From: an uncultured Collinsella sp.
Lineage (GTDB): Bacteria; Actinomycetota; Coriobacteriia; Coriobacteriales; Coriobacteriaceae
NCBI GenBank assembly: GCA_900541725.1
Contig: UQLB01000020.1
Span: 1-43,967 of the forward strand
DNA: 43,967 nucleotides
Reading direction: 5' to 3'
Position numbers and translations under genes: made by a program. The notes below the pieces were generated by a model. The model saw nothing but the letters and a program-made list of their open reading frames with translations, did not search any database and was not told the DNA's origin. Shown piece by piece: positions 16,141 through 24,673 of this stretch. The stretch's first letter is position 1. Each line of letters starts with the position of its first letter.

Positions 16141-16836
16141 CTAGTCGCGACGACCGAGGATATTCAGAACACGCAGGAACACGTTGATAATGTCCACGAA
16201 CAGATTGGACGCCATGAGCACGGCGTTGGGCAGCGTAGGCGGCACCGTCGTGGCAACATAGGTGTCGTAGCCAATAAAGCCAGCGAACACCACAATCACG
16301 ATCAGGTCGGTGATGGACTGCGAAACGCCCATGAACATCAGCACGATCTCAACCAGAATAGTGGCGAGCAGAATACCAAAACCGATGCCATACACACGCT
16401 GGAAAAACTTGGGGAAGGTCACGCCAAGCGCGCCAAAGACAAAGGTGATGGCGGCCGTGGCGATAAAGGCAGTGTTGATGGTGGGCAGGTCGTAGTTGGC
16501 AAGGCCAAACGACGCGGTCAGGCCAAAGGTGCTCGCAAAGATTACGTAGCCCACAAGGGACAGGCCCACGGACTGCTTGCTGGCGGCGGCCGACATCATG
16601 ACCATGCCGACGATGGTCAAAATAAACGAGCCAAAAACCAGCGGTAGGGCAGCCCCGCTCATCATCATGCGCGCAAACGACATGGTGCTCGTAAAGTAAG
16701 CACCGACGCCCATGGCACAAAAGCCCAAGAAGATGAGGGCAGACATGGCAAGATTATACGCACGCGGCGACATCTCCTTGGCACGGCTTGCGCCGGTTTC
16801 GATGGGGCCGTTCTGATAGCCCTGAATATCGTTCAT
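16141..16836 (-). CDS. Bax inhibitor-1 (YccA/TMBIM) family membrane protein
   Basis: A 231-residue integral membrane protein with about seven hydrophobic helices from residue 26 on, a short polar N-terminus (MNDIQGYQNGPIETG) and the family's C-terminal region (GFIGYDTY, then LFVDIINVFLRVLNILGRRD). The Asp of GYDTY is one of the conserved acidic residues linked to pH-sensitive calcium leak in bacterial homologues such as BsYetJ. YccA-type relatives are also linked to FtsH. AAAGGA lies upstream of the ATG. Probably transcribed alone, with its own terminator. Confidence 0.9.
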   Translation of the reverse strand: MNDIQGYQNGPIETGASRAKEMSPRAYNLAMSALIFLGFCAMGVGAYFTSTMSFARMMMSGAALPLVFGSFILTIVGMVMMSAAASKQSVGLSLVGYVIFASTFGLTASFGLANYDLPTINTAFIATAAITFVFGALGVTFPKFFQRVYGIGFGILLATILVEIVLMFMGVSQSITDLIVIVVFAGFIGYDTYVATTVPPTLPNAVLMASNLFVDIINVFLRVLNILGRRD

Positions 16837-16915
16837 AATTTCGTCCTTTCAAAAGCGCCGCGACAGCGCAGTAGCTGACAAGATTCCTGTCATTGTACCC
16901 GAATGCCGTACGTCC

Positions 16916-17254
16916 TTACCTACGGCGCTCGCCCTCGAGCGTGCGATCAAAGGCCCAGACCCACCAACGCATCACGTGTGCCTGCGAGCCGTCCGCCCGC
17001 TCGCGCGTCTGGTCCTCCAGATACAACTCGGTCGCGTGCCCGCCAAAACGCACCTTATAGGTTGCCGTACGGATGCCGTGGACCATCAGGCCAAACCCGG
17101 TGGTCGAAATAATTTCGTCAATCGTAAAGCAACGACCGTCGACCCAGCAGACGGTGACCGGCACGACCTGTCCGCCCGCGAGGATGCGAGCCACGACGTC
17201 CACATACTGCTTGTGCACGCGCCGAGTTTTGCCATCTGTCTGTCGATATTCCAT
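16916..17254 (-). CDS. small protein of unknown function
   Basis: About 112 residues, basic and beta-rich, from MEYRQTDGK to a C-terminal TLEGERRR. It contains PVTVCWVDGRCFTIDEI and an aromatic MRWWVWAFDR near the end. The pattern recalls small actinobacterial DUF6504-like proteins, but I cannot confirm a family. The start is uncertain. At 17254 an AGGAGG stands only 1 base before the ATG, too close to work normally. An in-frame ATG at 17275 has no ribosome site but has a TACAAT -10-like hexamer 8 bases before it, which would fit a leaderless transcript beginning there and would make AGGAGG coding (Gly-Gly). Confidence 0.65.
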   Translation of the reverse strand: MEYRQTDGKTRRVHKQYVDVVARILAGGQVVPVTVCWVDGRCFTIDEIISTTGFGLMVHGIRTATYKVRFGGHATELYLEDQTRERADGSQAHVMRWWVWAFDRTLEGERRR

Positions 17255-17378
17255 GCCTCCTATTATCGAACGCATGTTTGCATATTGTAAAGCGAACAGA
17301 CTGTGGTTTTGGGATGTTGGGGCACGCACACGTGTCCTCATGGTGTGTTAGCAAAAAGAACACCCGCGGTCAACAGGG

Positions 17379-17395
17379 CTAATATTCAATATTAG
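17379..17395. promoter_or_regulatory. palindrome upstream of pit
   Basis: CTAATATT (17379-17386) and AATATTAG (17388-17395) form a perfect 8-bp inverted repeat around a single C, 110 bases before pit. It looks like a repressor or activator operator, or a small AT-rich hairpin. It does not match a PHO box. Confidence 0.4.
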
Positions 17396-17442
17396 TGCCA
17401 AAAAATTCACTTCTCCCATCAGAACTCGGTAAAGAAACCCGC

Positions 17443-17474
17443 AGGAGGTGATACGATTTATCATGTTTTTGTAA
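17443..17474 (+). other. perfect ribosome site with a 3-codon frame before pit
   Basis: AGGAGGTGAT (17443-17452), a ten-base match to the 16S rRNA tail, is followed after 10 bases by ATG TTT TTG TAA (17463-17474). The mini-frame is in phase with pit, whose ATG is at 17505. Without the TAA, pit would start here with 14 more residues. The site may serve re-initiation, or the TAA may be a recent nonsense change. Confidence 0.55.
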
Positions 17475-17504
17475 CGTGCCTGCAAACATCGAGAAAGCCC
17501 ATAT

Positions 17505-18554
17505 ATGGACGTAACGTTCTCAACCTTCCTCGGCCAAATTGTGTCGAACCCAGTCCTTGCCGTCACCGTGATCCTCGCGCTCGGCGCCATCTTCGTCAAT
17601 GGATGGACCGACGCGCCCAACGCCATCGCGACCTGCGTCACTACGCGTTGCATGCCCGCCCGCGCCGCCATTCTCATGAGCGCCGCATTCAACTTCCTCG
17701 GTGTGCTCATCATGACGCACTTTAATGCGAGCGTCGCCAATACCATCTCGCATATCGTCGACTTTGGCGGAAACAGCACCATGGCGCTCGCCTGCCTGTG
17801 CGCGGCGCTGTTCTCCATCGTCGTCTACGGTGCCACAGCGTCGCGTTTTGGCATCCCCACCTCGCAAAGCCACAGCCTTATCGCCGGCCTGACCGGTGCC
17901 GCTATCGCCCTCGGCGGCGCGAGCAGCGTCAACGTCCACGAGTGGATGAAGGTCATCTACGGCCTGGCGCTCTCCATCGGCCTGGGCTTTGTCATGGGCT
18001 GGGTCCTGTGCAAACTCGTCTCGATTCTTTTCGCCGCCGCCAACAGGCGACGTGCCAATGTCTTCTTTAAATACGCTCAGATCGCGAGCGCCGCGGCCAT
18101 GAGCTTTATGCACGGCGCGCAGGATGGACAGAAGTTCATCGGCGTGCTCTTTTTAGGCGTGGCCTTCGCAAACGGCCAGACCAGCGTCGGCGATGCCGGC
18201 ATCCCCATCTGGATTATGCTGCTGTGCTCGGCCACTATGGGTATCGGTACCAGCGTGGGCGGTGAGCGCATCATCAAGTCCGTCGGCCAGAGCATGGTTA
18301 AGCTCGAGAAGTATCAGGGCTTCTCCGCCGACCTCGCGGGCGCCGCGAACCTGCTGCTTGCCACCCTTACCGGCATCCCCGTGTCCTCCACACACATCAA
18401 GACCTGCGCCATCATGGGCGTCGGTGCCGTCAAGCGCCTCTCGGCCATCAACTTCGGAGTCGTCAAGGACATGATGTTCACCTGGTTCTTCACCTTCCCC
18501 GCCTGCGGATTCATCAGCTTTGTCATGGCCAAGCTGTTCATGATGTTCCTCTAA
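17505..18554 (+). CDS. pit: PiT family inorganic phosphate transporter
   Basis: Low-affinity, cation-coupled phosphate carrier in the cytoplasmic membrane. It has 349 residues and about ten hydrophobic helices. The first family repeat holds NGWTDAPNAIATCVTTR (residues 32-48), the second has FMHGAQDGQKFIG; both carry the inverted GANDxxN-like signature. TSQSHSLIAGLTGAA and SSTHIKTCAIMGVGAV are further family blocks. The ATG at 17505 has only a weak GAGAAAG site, while a perfect ribosome site 50 bases upstream serves a 3-codon frame ended by an in-phase TAA. It probably forms an operon with the DUF47 gene 67 bases downstream. Confidence 0.94.
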   Translation: MDVTFSTFLGQIVSNPVLAVTVILALGAIFVNGWTDAPNAIATCVTTRCMPARAAILMSAAFNFLGVLIMTHFNASVANTISHIVDFGGNSTMALACLCAALFSIVVYGATASRFGIPTSQSHSLIAGLTGAAIALGGASSVNVHEWMKVIYGLALSIGLGFVMGWVLCKLVSILFAAANRRRANVFFKYAQIASAAAMSFMHGAQDGQKFIGVLFLGVAFANGQTSVGDAGIPIWIMLLCSATMGIGTSVGGERIIKSVGQSMVKLEKYQGFSADLAGAANLLLATLTGIPVSSTHIKTCAIMGVGAVKRLSAINFGVVKDMMFTWFFTFPACGFISFVMAKLFMMFL

Positions 18555-18621
18555 TCAAACCGAACGTCCATCCGGACCGCAACACTTCGCCCACCCGTCT
18601 TCGCCTCGAAAGGACCCACCC

Positions 18622-19245
18622 ATGGCAAAGAAACCCGATTCGTTCTACTTTGACAACTACGTCGCTTGCGCCGACCTCGCCGTCCAGGCCGCAGAGCTGC
18701 TCACCAAGATTTTTGAGAACTTCGATCCCGCGCAGATTCACGACATGCTCAATAAGATGCATGCGATTGAGCATGCGGCAGACAAGAAGCACCACGAGCT
18801 CGAAGACGCCCTGCTCACCGCCTTTATCACCCCGCTCGAGCGCGAGGATCTGGATCTGATGAGCTGCGCGCTCGACACCGTGCTCGACCGCATCGAGGGC
18901 GTCGTGCAGCGCGTCTACTTCACCAACATCCAGAGCATCCATCCCGACGCCATCGTCATCGCCCACAAGGTGACTGACGCCTGCCGCGCCATGAAAGACC
19001 TGATGGTCGAGCTGCCCAACTACCGCAAGTCCAAGACCCTGCGCGAACTCGTCATCCAGATCAACACCATCGAGTCCGAAGCCGACGAGCTCTATATCAA
19101 CGCCATGCGCAACCTGCACGTTAACGGCAAGGACCCGCTCGAGGTCATCGCCTGGCGTGACGTGTACGCCTTCCTGGAGTACTGCGCTGACTGCTGTGAG
19201 AATGTGGCCGATGTTGTGGATTCGATTGTCATGAAGAACAGTTAA
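18622..19245 (+). CDS. DUF47/TIGR00153 PhoU-like protein, Pit partner
   Basis: A 207-residue, all-helical cytoplasmic protein of the DUF47 family, related to PhoU and usually encoded next to PiT transporters, where it is thought to control them. Conserved acidic positions for metal binding are visible in EHAADKKHHELEDAL and IESEADELY. AAAGGA lies 8 bases before the ATG. Position directly after pit supports the role. The family link is clear; the mechanism is not settled in general. Confidence 0.9.
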   Translation: MAKKPDSFYFDNYVACADLAVQAAELLTKIFENFDPAQIHDMLNKMHAIEHAADKKHHELEDALLTAFITPLEREDLDLMSCALDTVLDRIEGVVQRVYFTNIQSIHPDAIVIAHKVTDACRAMKDLMVELPNYRKSKTLRELVIQINTIESEADELYINAMRNLHVNGKDPLEVIAWRDVYAFLEYCADCCENVADVVDSIVMKNS

Positions 19246-19269
19246 TTGGGGGTACGTGTCCCGGCGGTC

Positions 19270-19348
19270 GCGGGCCCGGCCACTAATAACCTTTTTCACT
19301 CCGGCTGCAAGCAGAGTCGTTCAAAAGGTTATTAGTGGCCGGGCCCGC
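19270..19348 (+). terminator. 26-bp perfect inverted repeat after the pit operon
   Basis: The arm at 19270-19295 (starting GCGGGCCCGGCCACTAATAA, ending CCTTTT) is the exact reverse complement of 19323-19348, with a 27-base spacer. It begins 24 bases after the DUF47 gene. There is no T-run after the right arm, so ordinary intrinsic termination is uncertain. It belongs with the other long palindromes of this window in size and position, but not in sequence. Confidence 0.7.
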
Positions 19349-19373
19349 TCCCTTACGTACCACCATTGGGAAC

Positions 19374-19465
19374 TTTGGCTGATAGTTATAGCGCAATGGG
19401 GGTTTGGCTGAAGGGACCTTTGGTATCCGTTCGGACACTTTGGCCCTCGATGAGCGTTTGGCTGA
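19374..19465 (+). repeat. three TTTGGCTGA direct repeats before the nitroreductase gene
   Basis: TTTGGCTGA occurs at 19374-19382, 19403-19411 and 19457-19465, in a G+T-rich stretch that also repeats TACTTTGGGT-like words. Start-to-start spacings are 29 and 54 bases. It could be a set of regulator sites or decayed repeated DNA; nothing decides between them. Confidence 0.35.
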
Positions 19466-19531
19466 TTGCTGCTTTGGGTACTGTTTTGGTTACTTTGGGT
19501 TTGTTTGATTTTTAATTGTTGGAGGGCTTGT

Positions 19532-20062
19532 ATGTCTTATTTGGATCTGGCTCGGGGTCGGTATTCTTGTCGTGAATTTCAGGATCGTTCTGTTGAGCAG
19601 GCTGTTGTGGATGCCATTGTTGAGGCTGGGCGGATTGCTCCTTCTGCTTGTAATAATCATCCTTCTCGTGTGATGGTGCTGGATACGCCTGAGCTTCTGG
19701 AGAAGGCTGCTGCTTGTCAGCCTCGGTTTGCTCGTGATGGATCTATCTTTGGCGCTCCGCTTATCTTCCTTATTTGCAGCGTTACCGATGATGCCTGGGT
19801 GCGCCCGTATGATCAGATGAACTCGAGTGCCATCGATACTTCGATCGTCTGCGATCAGATGATGATGGAGGCCACCGAGCAGGGCCTGGGAACGTGCTGG
19901 GTATGCCATTTTAAGCCTGGGGTGGCACAGGAGCAGTTCAATCTGCCCAAGGGCGTCTATCCCTATCACATGCTCGTCTGTGGATATCCTGCCGACCACA
20001 TCGCCGATCCCGAGCATCGCGAGGCCCGTACCATTCCCCTCTCCGACTTCCTCCTCAAGTAG
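19532..20062 (+). CDS. nitroreductase family protein
   Basis: Predicted FMN-dependent NAD(P)H oxidoreductase, 176 residues, close to the small nitroreductases of anaerobes. RYSCREF (residues 10-16) and APSACNNHPSR (36-46) are FMN-binding blocks; GLGTCWVCHF is the usual second block, and the C-terminus contains a CGYPAD turn. The start ATG follows GGAGG with a 6-base spacer; an upstream TTG frame adds 22 hydrophobic residues read from leader DNA. Codons 2-71 almost all end in T or G (only one ends in C), unlike the C/G-ending style of the second half and of the other genes. A terminator with T6 follows. Confidence 0.88.
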   Translation: MSYLDLARGRYSCREFQDRSVEQAVVDAIVEAGRIAPSACNNHPSRVMVLDTPELLEKAAACQPRFARDGSIFGAPLIFLICSVTDDAWVRPYDQMNSSAIDTSIVCDQMMMEATEQGLGTCWVCHFKPGVAQEQFNLPKGVYPYHMLVCGYPADHIADPEHREARTIPLSDFLLK

Positions 20063-20109
20063 GTTTTGGGACATGCCTTAAAACCTACCCTTGACCGCTC
20101 ACCCGTTCG

Positions 20110-20147
20110 CCGAGTTCTGCGCCATTATGTGCAGGGCTCGGTTTTTT
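20110..20147 (+). terminator. intrinsic terminator of the nitroreductase gene
   Basis: CCGAGTTCTGC (20110-20120) pairs with GCAGGGCTCGG (20131-20141) with two G-U pairs and a 10-base loop, followed by TTTTTT (20142-20147). Confidence 0.8.
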
Positions 20148-20172
20148 ATGTTACGCACTCCGGCACAGTCAT

Positions 20173-20202
20173 AAAAAAGGACCCGCAAGCTGCGGGTCCT
20201 TT
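20173..20202 (-). terminator. intrinsic terminator of divIVA
   Basis: On the minus strand AAAGGACCCGC and GCGGGTCCTTT form a perfect 11-bp stem with a 5-base loop, followed by TTT for a run of six T. It lies 26 bases after the divIVA stop and closes the long minus-strand block. Confidence 0.9.
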
Positions 20203-20228
20203 CTAGGCACTAAATTGTAGGCCGAATG

Positions 20229-20903
20229 TTAGTCCAGGTCGTCGGCAGCAAAGTTGTCGATCGGGGCGAAGGGATCGGCCACGGGGACAACCGGGTCAGC
20301 GACGGGCAGCGGCTCGGCGGGAACAGTCACTGCAGGAGAAGCGGCAGAACCGACCGGCGTGGAAGCCATCAGATCGGCCGGGAAGGAATTCTGGGCATCG
20401 TCCATGAAGTGCTGGATGAGCTTGAGATACTCTGCCTTGAACTCCTCACGGGAAGCCTTGAGACGATCGATCTCCTCGAGCTCGGCCTGCTTCTCGGTCA
20501 GAGCCTGGCGGATAACCTCGCGGGCCTTGGCGTCAGCCTCGTTGCGGATACGCTCAGCGTTCTCGTTGGCATCGTTGACGATGGTCTCAGCGGTCTGCTG
20601 GGCAGCGATCAGGGCAGCGGAAATCTGGCGCTCCTGAGCGGAGAAGTCAGGGGCGGGAGCAGCCACGGGGGCGGCAGGAACGGCCTGGGCGGTGGCATCC
20701 TGAGCCTGGGCAAGCTGAGCCTGCGCATCGGCAAGCTGCTGCTCGGTAGCAGTCAGACGACCCTTAAGGTCGACGATCTTAGCGAGCATAGCGTCAACCT
20801 CGGAGGACAGCGTCTCCAAGAAGACGTCGACCTCGGCAGGATCGTAGCCACGCTTGGCCTCAGAGAAAGTCTGAGCCTGGATGTCTGCAGGGGTAATAGC
20901 CAT
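20229..20903 (-). CDS. divIVA: DivIVA/Wag31-type cell-division and polarity protein
   Basis: Coiled-coil scaffold that senses membrane curvature at poles and septa. It has 224 residues. The N-terminal domain (1-40, ITPADIQAQTFSEAKRGYDPAEVDVFL) is the conserved membrane-binding part, with the KRGYDPAEVDVFL block. Coiled coil runs at about 35-70, then an Ala/Pro linker, a second long coiled coil (about 88-170) and an acidic, Pro-rich tail ending AADDLD. AAAGGAG lies 8 bases before the ATG. It is the last gene of the yggS-sepF-yggT-divIVA group, with a strong terminator after it. Confidence 0.93.
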   Translation of the reverse strand: MAITPADIQAQTFSEAKRGYDPAEVDVFLETLSSEVDAMLAKIVDLKGRLTATEQQLADAQAQLAQAQDATAQAVPAAPVAAPAPDFSAQERQISAALIAAQQTAETIVNDANENAERIRNEADAKAREVIRQALTEKQAELEEIDRLKASREEFKAEYLKLIQHFMDDAQNSFPADLMASTPVGSAASPAVTVPAEPLPVADPVVPVADPFAPIDNFAADDLD

Positions 20904-20964
20904 AACAAGTCTCCTTTTTCATCGCCTCGGCGCTACACGCCCGACGTAAGTTACTAAGACAGTT

Positions 20965-21246
20965 CTACACGAGTATACATATAAGAAGCTGCAGAACCAG
21001 CCTCTGCACCAACTGCAACGCAATAATCGCAACGACCGGCGAAAAATCGATACCGCCCATCGGCGGGATGAAACGACGGAACAGGTTGAGCCACGGACCG
21101 CACACGCTATCAAGCACCGCAGCAATATCCTGAAGCAAACCACCCTGCTTCATGGGAATCCACGTCATAAAGCAGTAGACGACAATGAGCGTGGAATAGA
21201 AGTTGAACAGCGTGTTGACCAGCTGGACGATAGTGTAGATGTTGAT
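20965..21246 (-). CDS. YggT family membrane protein, probable AUC start
   Basis: Short membrane protein (93 residues if started at 21246) with two hydrophobic segments and the family block FMTWIPMKQGG, then GPWLNLFRRFIPPMGGIDFSPVVA. YggT genes lie beside sepF and divIVA in many bacteria and are linked to division or osmotic tolerance. The first ATG in frame (21168) would remove the whole first helix. Upstream of it, no ATG, GTG or TTG occurs before the sepF stop codon, which is in the same frame. A GAGGAG site 6 bases before an ATC codon at 21244-21246 points to initiation there, giving (M)NIYTIVQLVNTLF. I take that as the start. Confidence 0.75.
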   Translation of the reverse strand: MNIYTIVQLVNTLFNFYSTLIVVYCFMTWIPMKQGGLLQDIAAVLDSVCGPWLNLFRRFIPPMGGIDFSPVVAIIALQLVQRLVLQLLICILV

Positions 21247-21267
21247 GGGAATCTCCTCGTCTTGTCT

Positions 21268-21990
21268 TTACTTAAGGTAGCCGTCGGCACGAAGCTTCTT
21301 GAGATCGGAATCTTTGACCTCGCAACCGGCGGGCAGCACCATGAACACGCGGTCGCCCACCTCCTTGACCGTGGCACCCAGACCGCAGGCAAAGCCGTAA
21401 GAGAAGTCCAAGACGCGCTTGGCAACTTCGGTGCGTACGCCCACAAAAATCAGTGCGACAGGCTGCTTGGTGCGAACGCGGCGCACCACAGTCTCCACGT
21501 CGTCATAGCTCTCGGGGCGCAGGACATAGGCCGGCAGCTGCGGCGTGGCGTTGATGATATTGCTCGCATAGGCCGAGGCATCGCTCGGTGCAGGCGCGGG
21601 TGCAGCGGCGGCACGGGCGCGGGTATTCTCGGCGTAGCTCGACGGCGTGTCATAGGCACCGGGACGATAACCGCTCGCAACACTGTCCTGCGAGCGCGAA
21701 GGCGGGTTATACGTCGTGGCATGGCGGGAGTCATCGCCGACCAGCTGACCGGAGCGCGTATACACGGCAACCGACTCAGCTTCACCGCGGCGCGTCTGAC
21801 CAAGCAGGCCGTTGCTCGGCTCGTCTTGGGTGTAGAAGCCCTCGCCCGAAGCACCGCTGTAGCCGTTGTTCTGATAGCCATCGTCGTAGCCGTCATCGTA
21901 GCCGTAGTCGTCGTCCTGGCCATAACCCTGGTCGTAACCCTGTTGGCCGCCCAGGTGCATCTTATTTTTAATCTCGTCAAGGAAGCCCAT
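21268..21990 (-). CDS. sepF: cell division protein SepF
   Basis: Membrane tether for FtsZ, taking the place of FtsA in Actinobacteria. It has 240 residues. An N-terminal amphipathic helix (MGFLDEIKNKMHL) is followed by a long linker. Residues about 15-57 of it are very rich in Gly, Tyr and Asp (GY, DDGY units), the rest Ser/Ala/Pro-rich. The C-terminal SepF domain (about 160-240) has DDVETVVRRVRTKQPVALI and FACGLGATVKEVGDRVFMV. The start at MGFLDE is the family start and follows a GAGAGGAC site; the frame open to 22041 adds 17 residues. It precedes yggT by 21 bases. Confidence 0.93.
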   Translation of the reverse strand: MGFLDEIKNKMHLGGQQGYDQGYGQDDDYGYDDGYDDGYQNNGYSGASGEGFYTQDEPSNGLLGQTRRGEAESVAVYTRSGQLVGDDSRHATTYNPPSRSQDSVASGYRPGAYDTPSSYAENTRARAAAAPAPAPSDASAYASNIINATPQLPAYVLRPESYDDVETVVRRVRTKQPVALIFVGVRTEVAKRVLDFSYGFACGLGATVKEVGDRVFMVLPAGCEVKDSDLKKLRADGYLK

Positions 21991-22050
21991 GGTTGTGTCC
22001 TCTCGCGGTTTAGTGCAGGCGCCCCGATAATCAGTGCGCACTTCAGAGCC

Positions 22051-22788
22051 TTATTTTACTGCAAACTCCGGGCTAAATACTACCCTGCCCAGGCGAACGA
22101 GCGTAGAGCCCTCCTCAAGGGCAGACTCAAAGTCCTCGCTCATACCGCAGGAAAGCTCAGGCAGGTTCAAATCGGGATGCGCCGCCTCCAGCTCATCCCT
22201 CAGCTCACGAAGCCCCGCAAAGGTGCGGCGTGCCACATCCTTATTCCCCCGGGGCGCCATAGTCATAAGCCCCTGTACGCAAATTCCCTCAAGTTCTGCA
22301 AGCTCACCCGCGGCGGCGCGAATCTCATCGGGTGAAAAGCCTCCCTTCGACTCCTCACCACTCACATTGACCTCAATGAGCACACGCTGGGGGCCGACGA
22401 GCTCGCCTGCCTCAATCTTGCGAACAGCACGGCTCGAGATCGCCTGCGCCAGATGCAGCGAACCCACCGAGTGAATCAGCTCGGCTGAGCCCAGCACCGC
22501 ATTGATCTTATTGGTCTGCAGGTTGCCGATCATATCGAAGCGCACCTCGGGCAGCTCCGGATGCTCCGCCAGACCCGTGAGCTTGCGAACCAGCTCCTGC
22601 GGGCGGTTCTCGGCAAAATGGCGATACCCCGCCTGGATGGCGGCAACGGTCTCATCGACACCAACGGTCTTGGACACGGCAATGAGGCTCGCGGCGTCGT
22701 GGGGACGGCCCGCGCGATCGAGCGCCGCATAAAAACGTTCCAGAATCTGCTCGCGGCGAGCGCGCATCAAGTCCAAATAGTTATCCAT
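22051..22788 (-). CDS. yggS: YggS/PLPHP family pyridoxal-phosphate homeostasis protein
   Basis: PLP-binding protein of the alanine-racemase-like TIM-barrel fold, with no known enzyme activity, needed for vitamin B6 and amino-acid balance. It has 245 residues. The PLP lysine is Lys40 in LIAVSKTVG; other family blocks are HFAENRPQEL, MIGNLQTNK, VNVSGEESKGGF and LSCGMSEDFESAL. GGAGG lies 9 bases before the ATG. It is first of the yggS-sepF-yggT-divIVA group and ends 60 bases before sepF. In many Gram-positives it follows yfiH directly; here the pst operon lies between. Confidence 0.93.
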   Translation of the reverse strand: MDNYLDLMRARREQILERFYAALDRAGRPHDAASLIAVSKTVGVDETVAAIQAGYRHFAENRPQELVRKLTGLAEHPELPEVRFDMIGNLQTNKINAVLGSAELIHSVGSLHLAQAISSRAVRKIEAGELVGPQRVLIEVNVSGEESKGGFSPDEIRAAAGELAELEGICVQGLMTMAPRGNKDVARRTFAGLRELRDELEAAHPDLNLPELSCGMSEDFESALEEGSTLVRLGRVVFSPEFAVK

Positions 22789-22838
22789 TGCCAATCGCCT
22801 CCGCTGACAGCCAAACAAGTAGTCCCATGCTAACGCAA

Positions 22839-22870
22839 GAGCGCGGCCCCGCATGTGCAAGGCCGCGCTC
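22839..22870 (-). terminator. hairpin between phoU and yggS
   Basis: GAGCGCGGCC (22839-22848) pairs perfectly with GGCCGCGCTC (22861-22870) over a 12-base loop, 37 bases after the phoU stop. On the minus strand TTGCGTTAG follows, a poor T-run, so some readthrough into yggS is likely. Confidence 0.55.
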
Positions 22871-22907
22871 ACTTAGGTATTTACAATCTTTCGACGAACG
22901 GGGTTAC

Positions 22908-23765
22908 TTACTCCTCGTCGTCCTCGCCATCGTCCTCATCCTCAAGATGATCGAGCAGGTAGCGAAGACCCTCGCTGACCTCGTTAACGGGCACCTTGGC
23001 AACGTAGCGTGCATCGACGGCGGGCCTAATGATAACACCCTCGCCCGAAGGCACGCGCATGCTCTCGAGCTCATCCTCATCAGTGCAGGCGATATCACCG
23101 GCAGTCATACGCTGTCCGGTCAACAGGAAGGTCAGACGGCAGGCGGCATCGATGGAAATCGAGGCGATGCGATCGAGATAGCGCGATACCATGATGGCGC
23201 GGCGCAGGTCGTCATAGTTGCTGTCGTCGTCCATAAAATCGCCCGTGTCCATGCGGTTAAAGGTGCGGAAGAACTTCTCGTAGGCGGCGTGCACTGGCTC
23301 GTCCTCGACGGCCAAGTTGCAGATGATGGACATGTCGTTGGTGACGAGCGCAGAAAGCGAAGAGCCCAGCACCTGGTAGACGGCCTCAGCCTCGGCCTCG
23401 ACCGTGCCGACAAGCTCCTTGGGCAGCGAGATGTCGGCCTTGATCATATGACGCGTGGCGCGGCAAATCTGGCGAACCTTATCGGTCATGCGCTGCAGGT
23501 TAAAGTCGACGTAGATGATCGTCTGCAACAAGCGGAAGTCGGAGGCGACCGGTGACTGCGTGGCAATCAGGTTGTAGCAGACGGCCTCCAGGTTGGCGCA
23601 GCGTGCGTCAATCGAAAGCGTGCGCTTCTTGGTCTTGGTGGCGAGCTTGCGGTCGTCGGTCACATAGGCCTTCACGGCATCGTGGAGGGCCAGATCGACG
23701 GCCTCGTAGATGCTCAGCATCTCGTGACGGGCCTCGATGAGCTGACGGGAAAACAGTTTGCGCAT
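22908..23765 (-). CDS. phoU: PhoU-type phosphate uptake regulator
   Basis: Signals phosphate status from the Pst transporter to the Pho two-component system and limits uptake. The 285-residue protein has two PhoU three-helix repeats (about 8-110 and 120-220), with ATQSPVASDFRLLQTI and a second SISIDAACRL region. It is longer than usual PhoU (about 215-235): an extra C-terminal part of about 60 residues ends in a strongly acidic LEDEDDGEDDEE. GGAG lies 7 bases before the ATG. It is last in the order pstS-pstC-pstA-pstB-phoU, 92 bases after pstB. Confidence 0.9.
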   Translation of the reverse strand: MRKLFSRQLIEARHEMLSIYEAVDLALHDAVKAYVTDDRKLATKTKKRTLSIDARCANLEAVCYNLIATQSPVASDFRLLQTIIYVDFNLQRMTDKVRQICRATRHMIKADISLPKELVGTVEAEAEAVYQVLGSSLSALVTNDMSIICNLAVEDEPVHAAYEKFFRTFNRMDTGDFMDDDSNYDDLRRAIMVSRYLDRIASISIDAACRLTFLLTGQRMTAGDIACTDEDELESMRVPSGEGVIIRPAVDARYVAKVPVNEVSEGLRYLLDHLEDEDDGEDDEE

Positions 23766-23857
23766 GGTTCACTCCAATCAGTTGGGTGCGGTCATGCCGC
23801 CCGCACAGTGAATACGCACCGGACCAGATCCGATCGGCTTGGGACTAGTCGCACCGA

Positions 23858-24661
<804 letters not shown>

Positions 24662-24673
24662 GGGACTCCTTAA

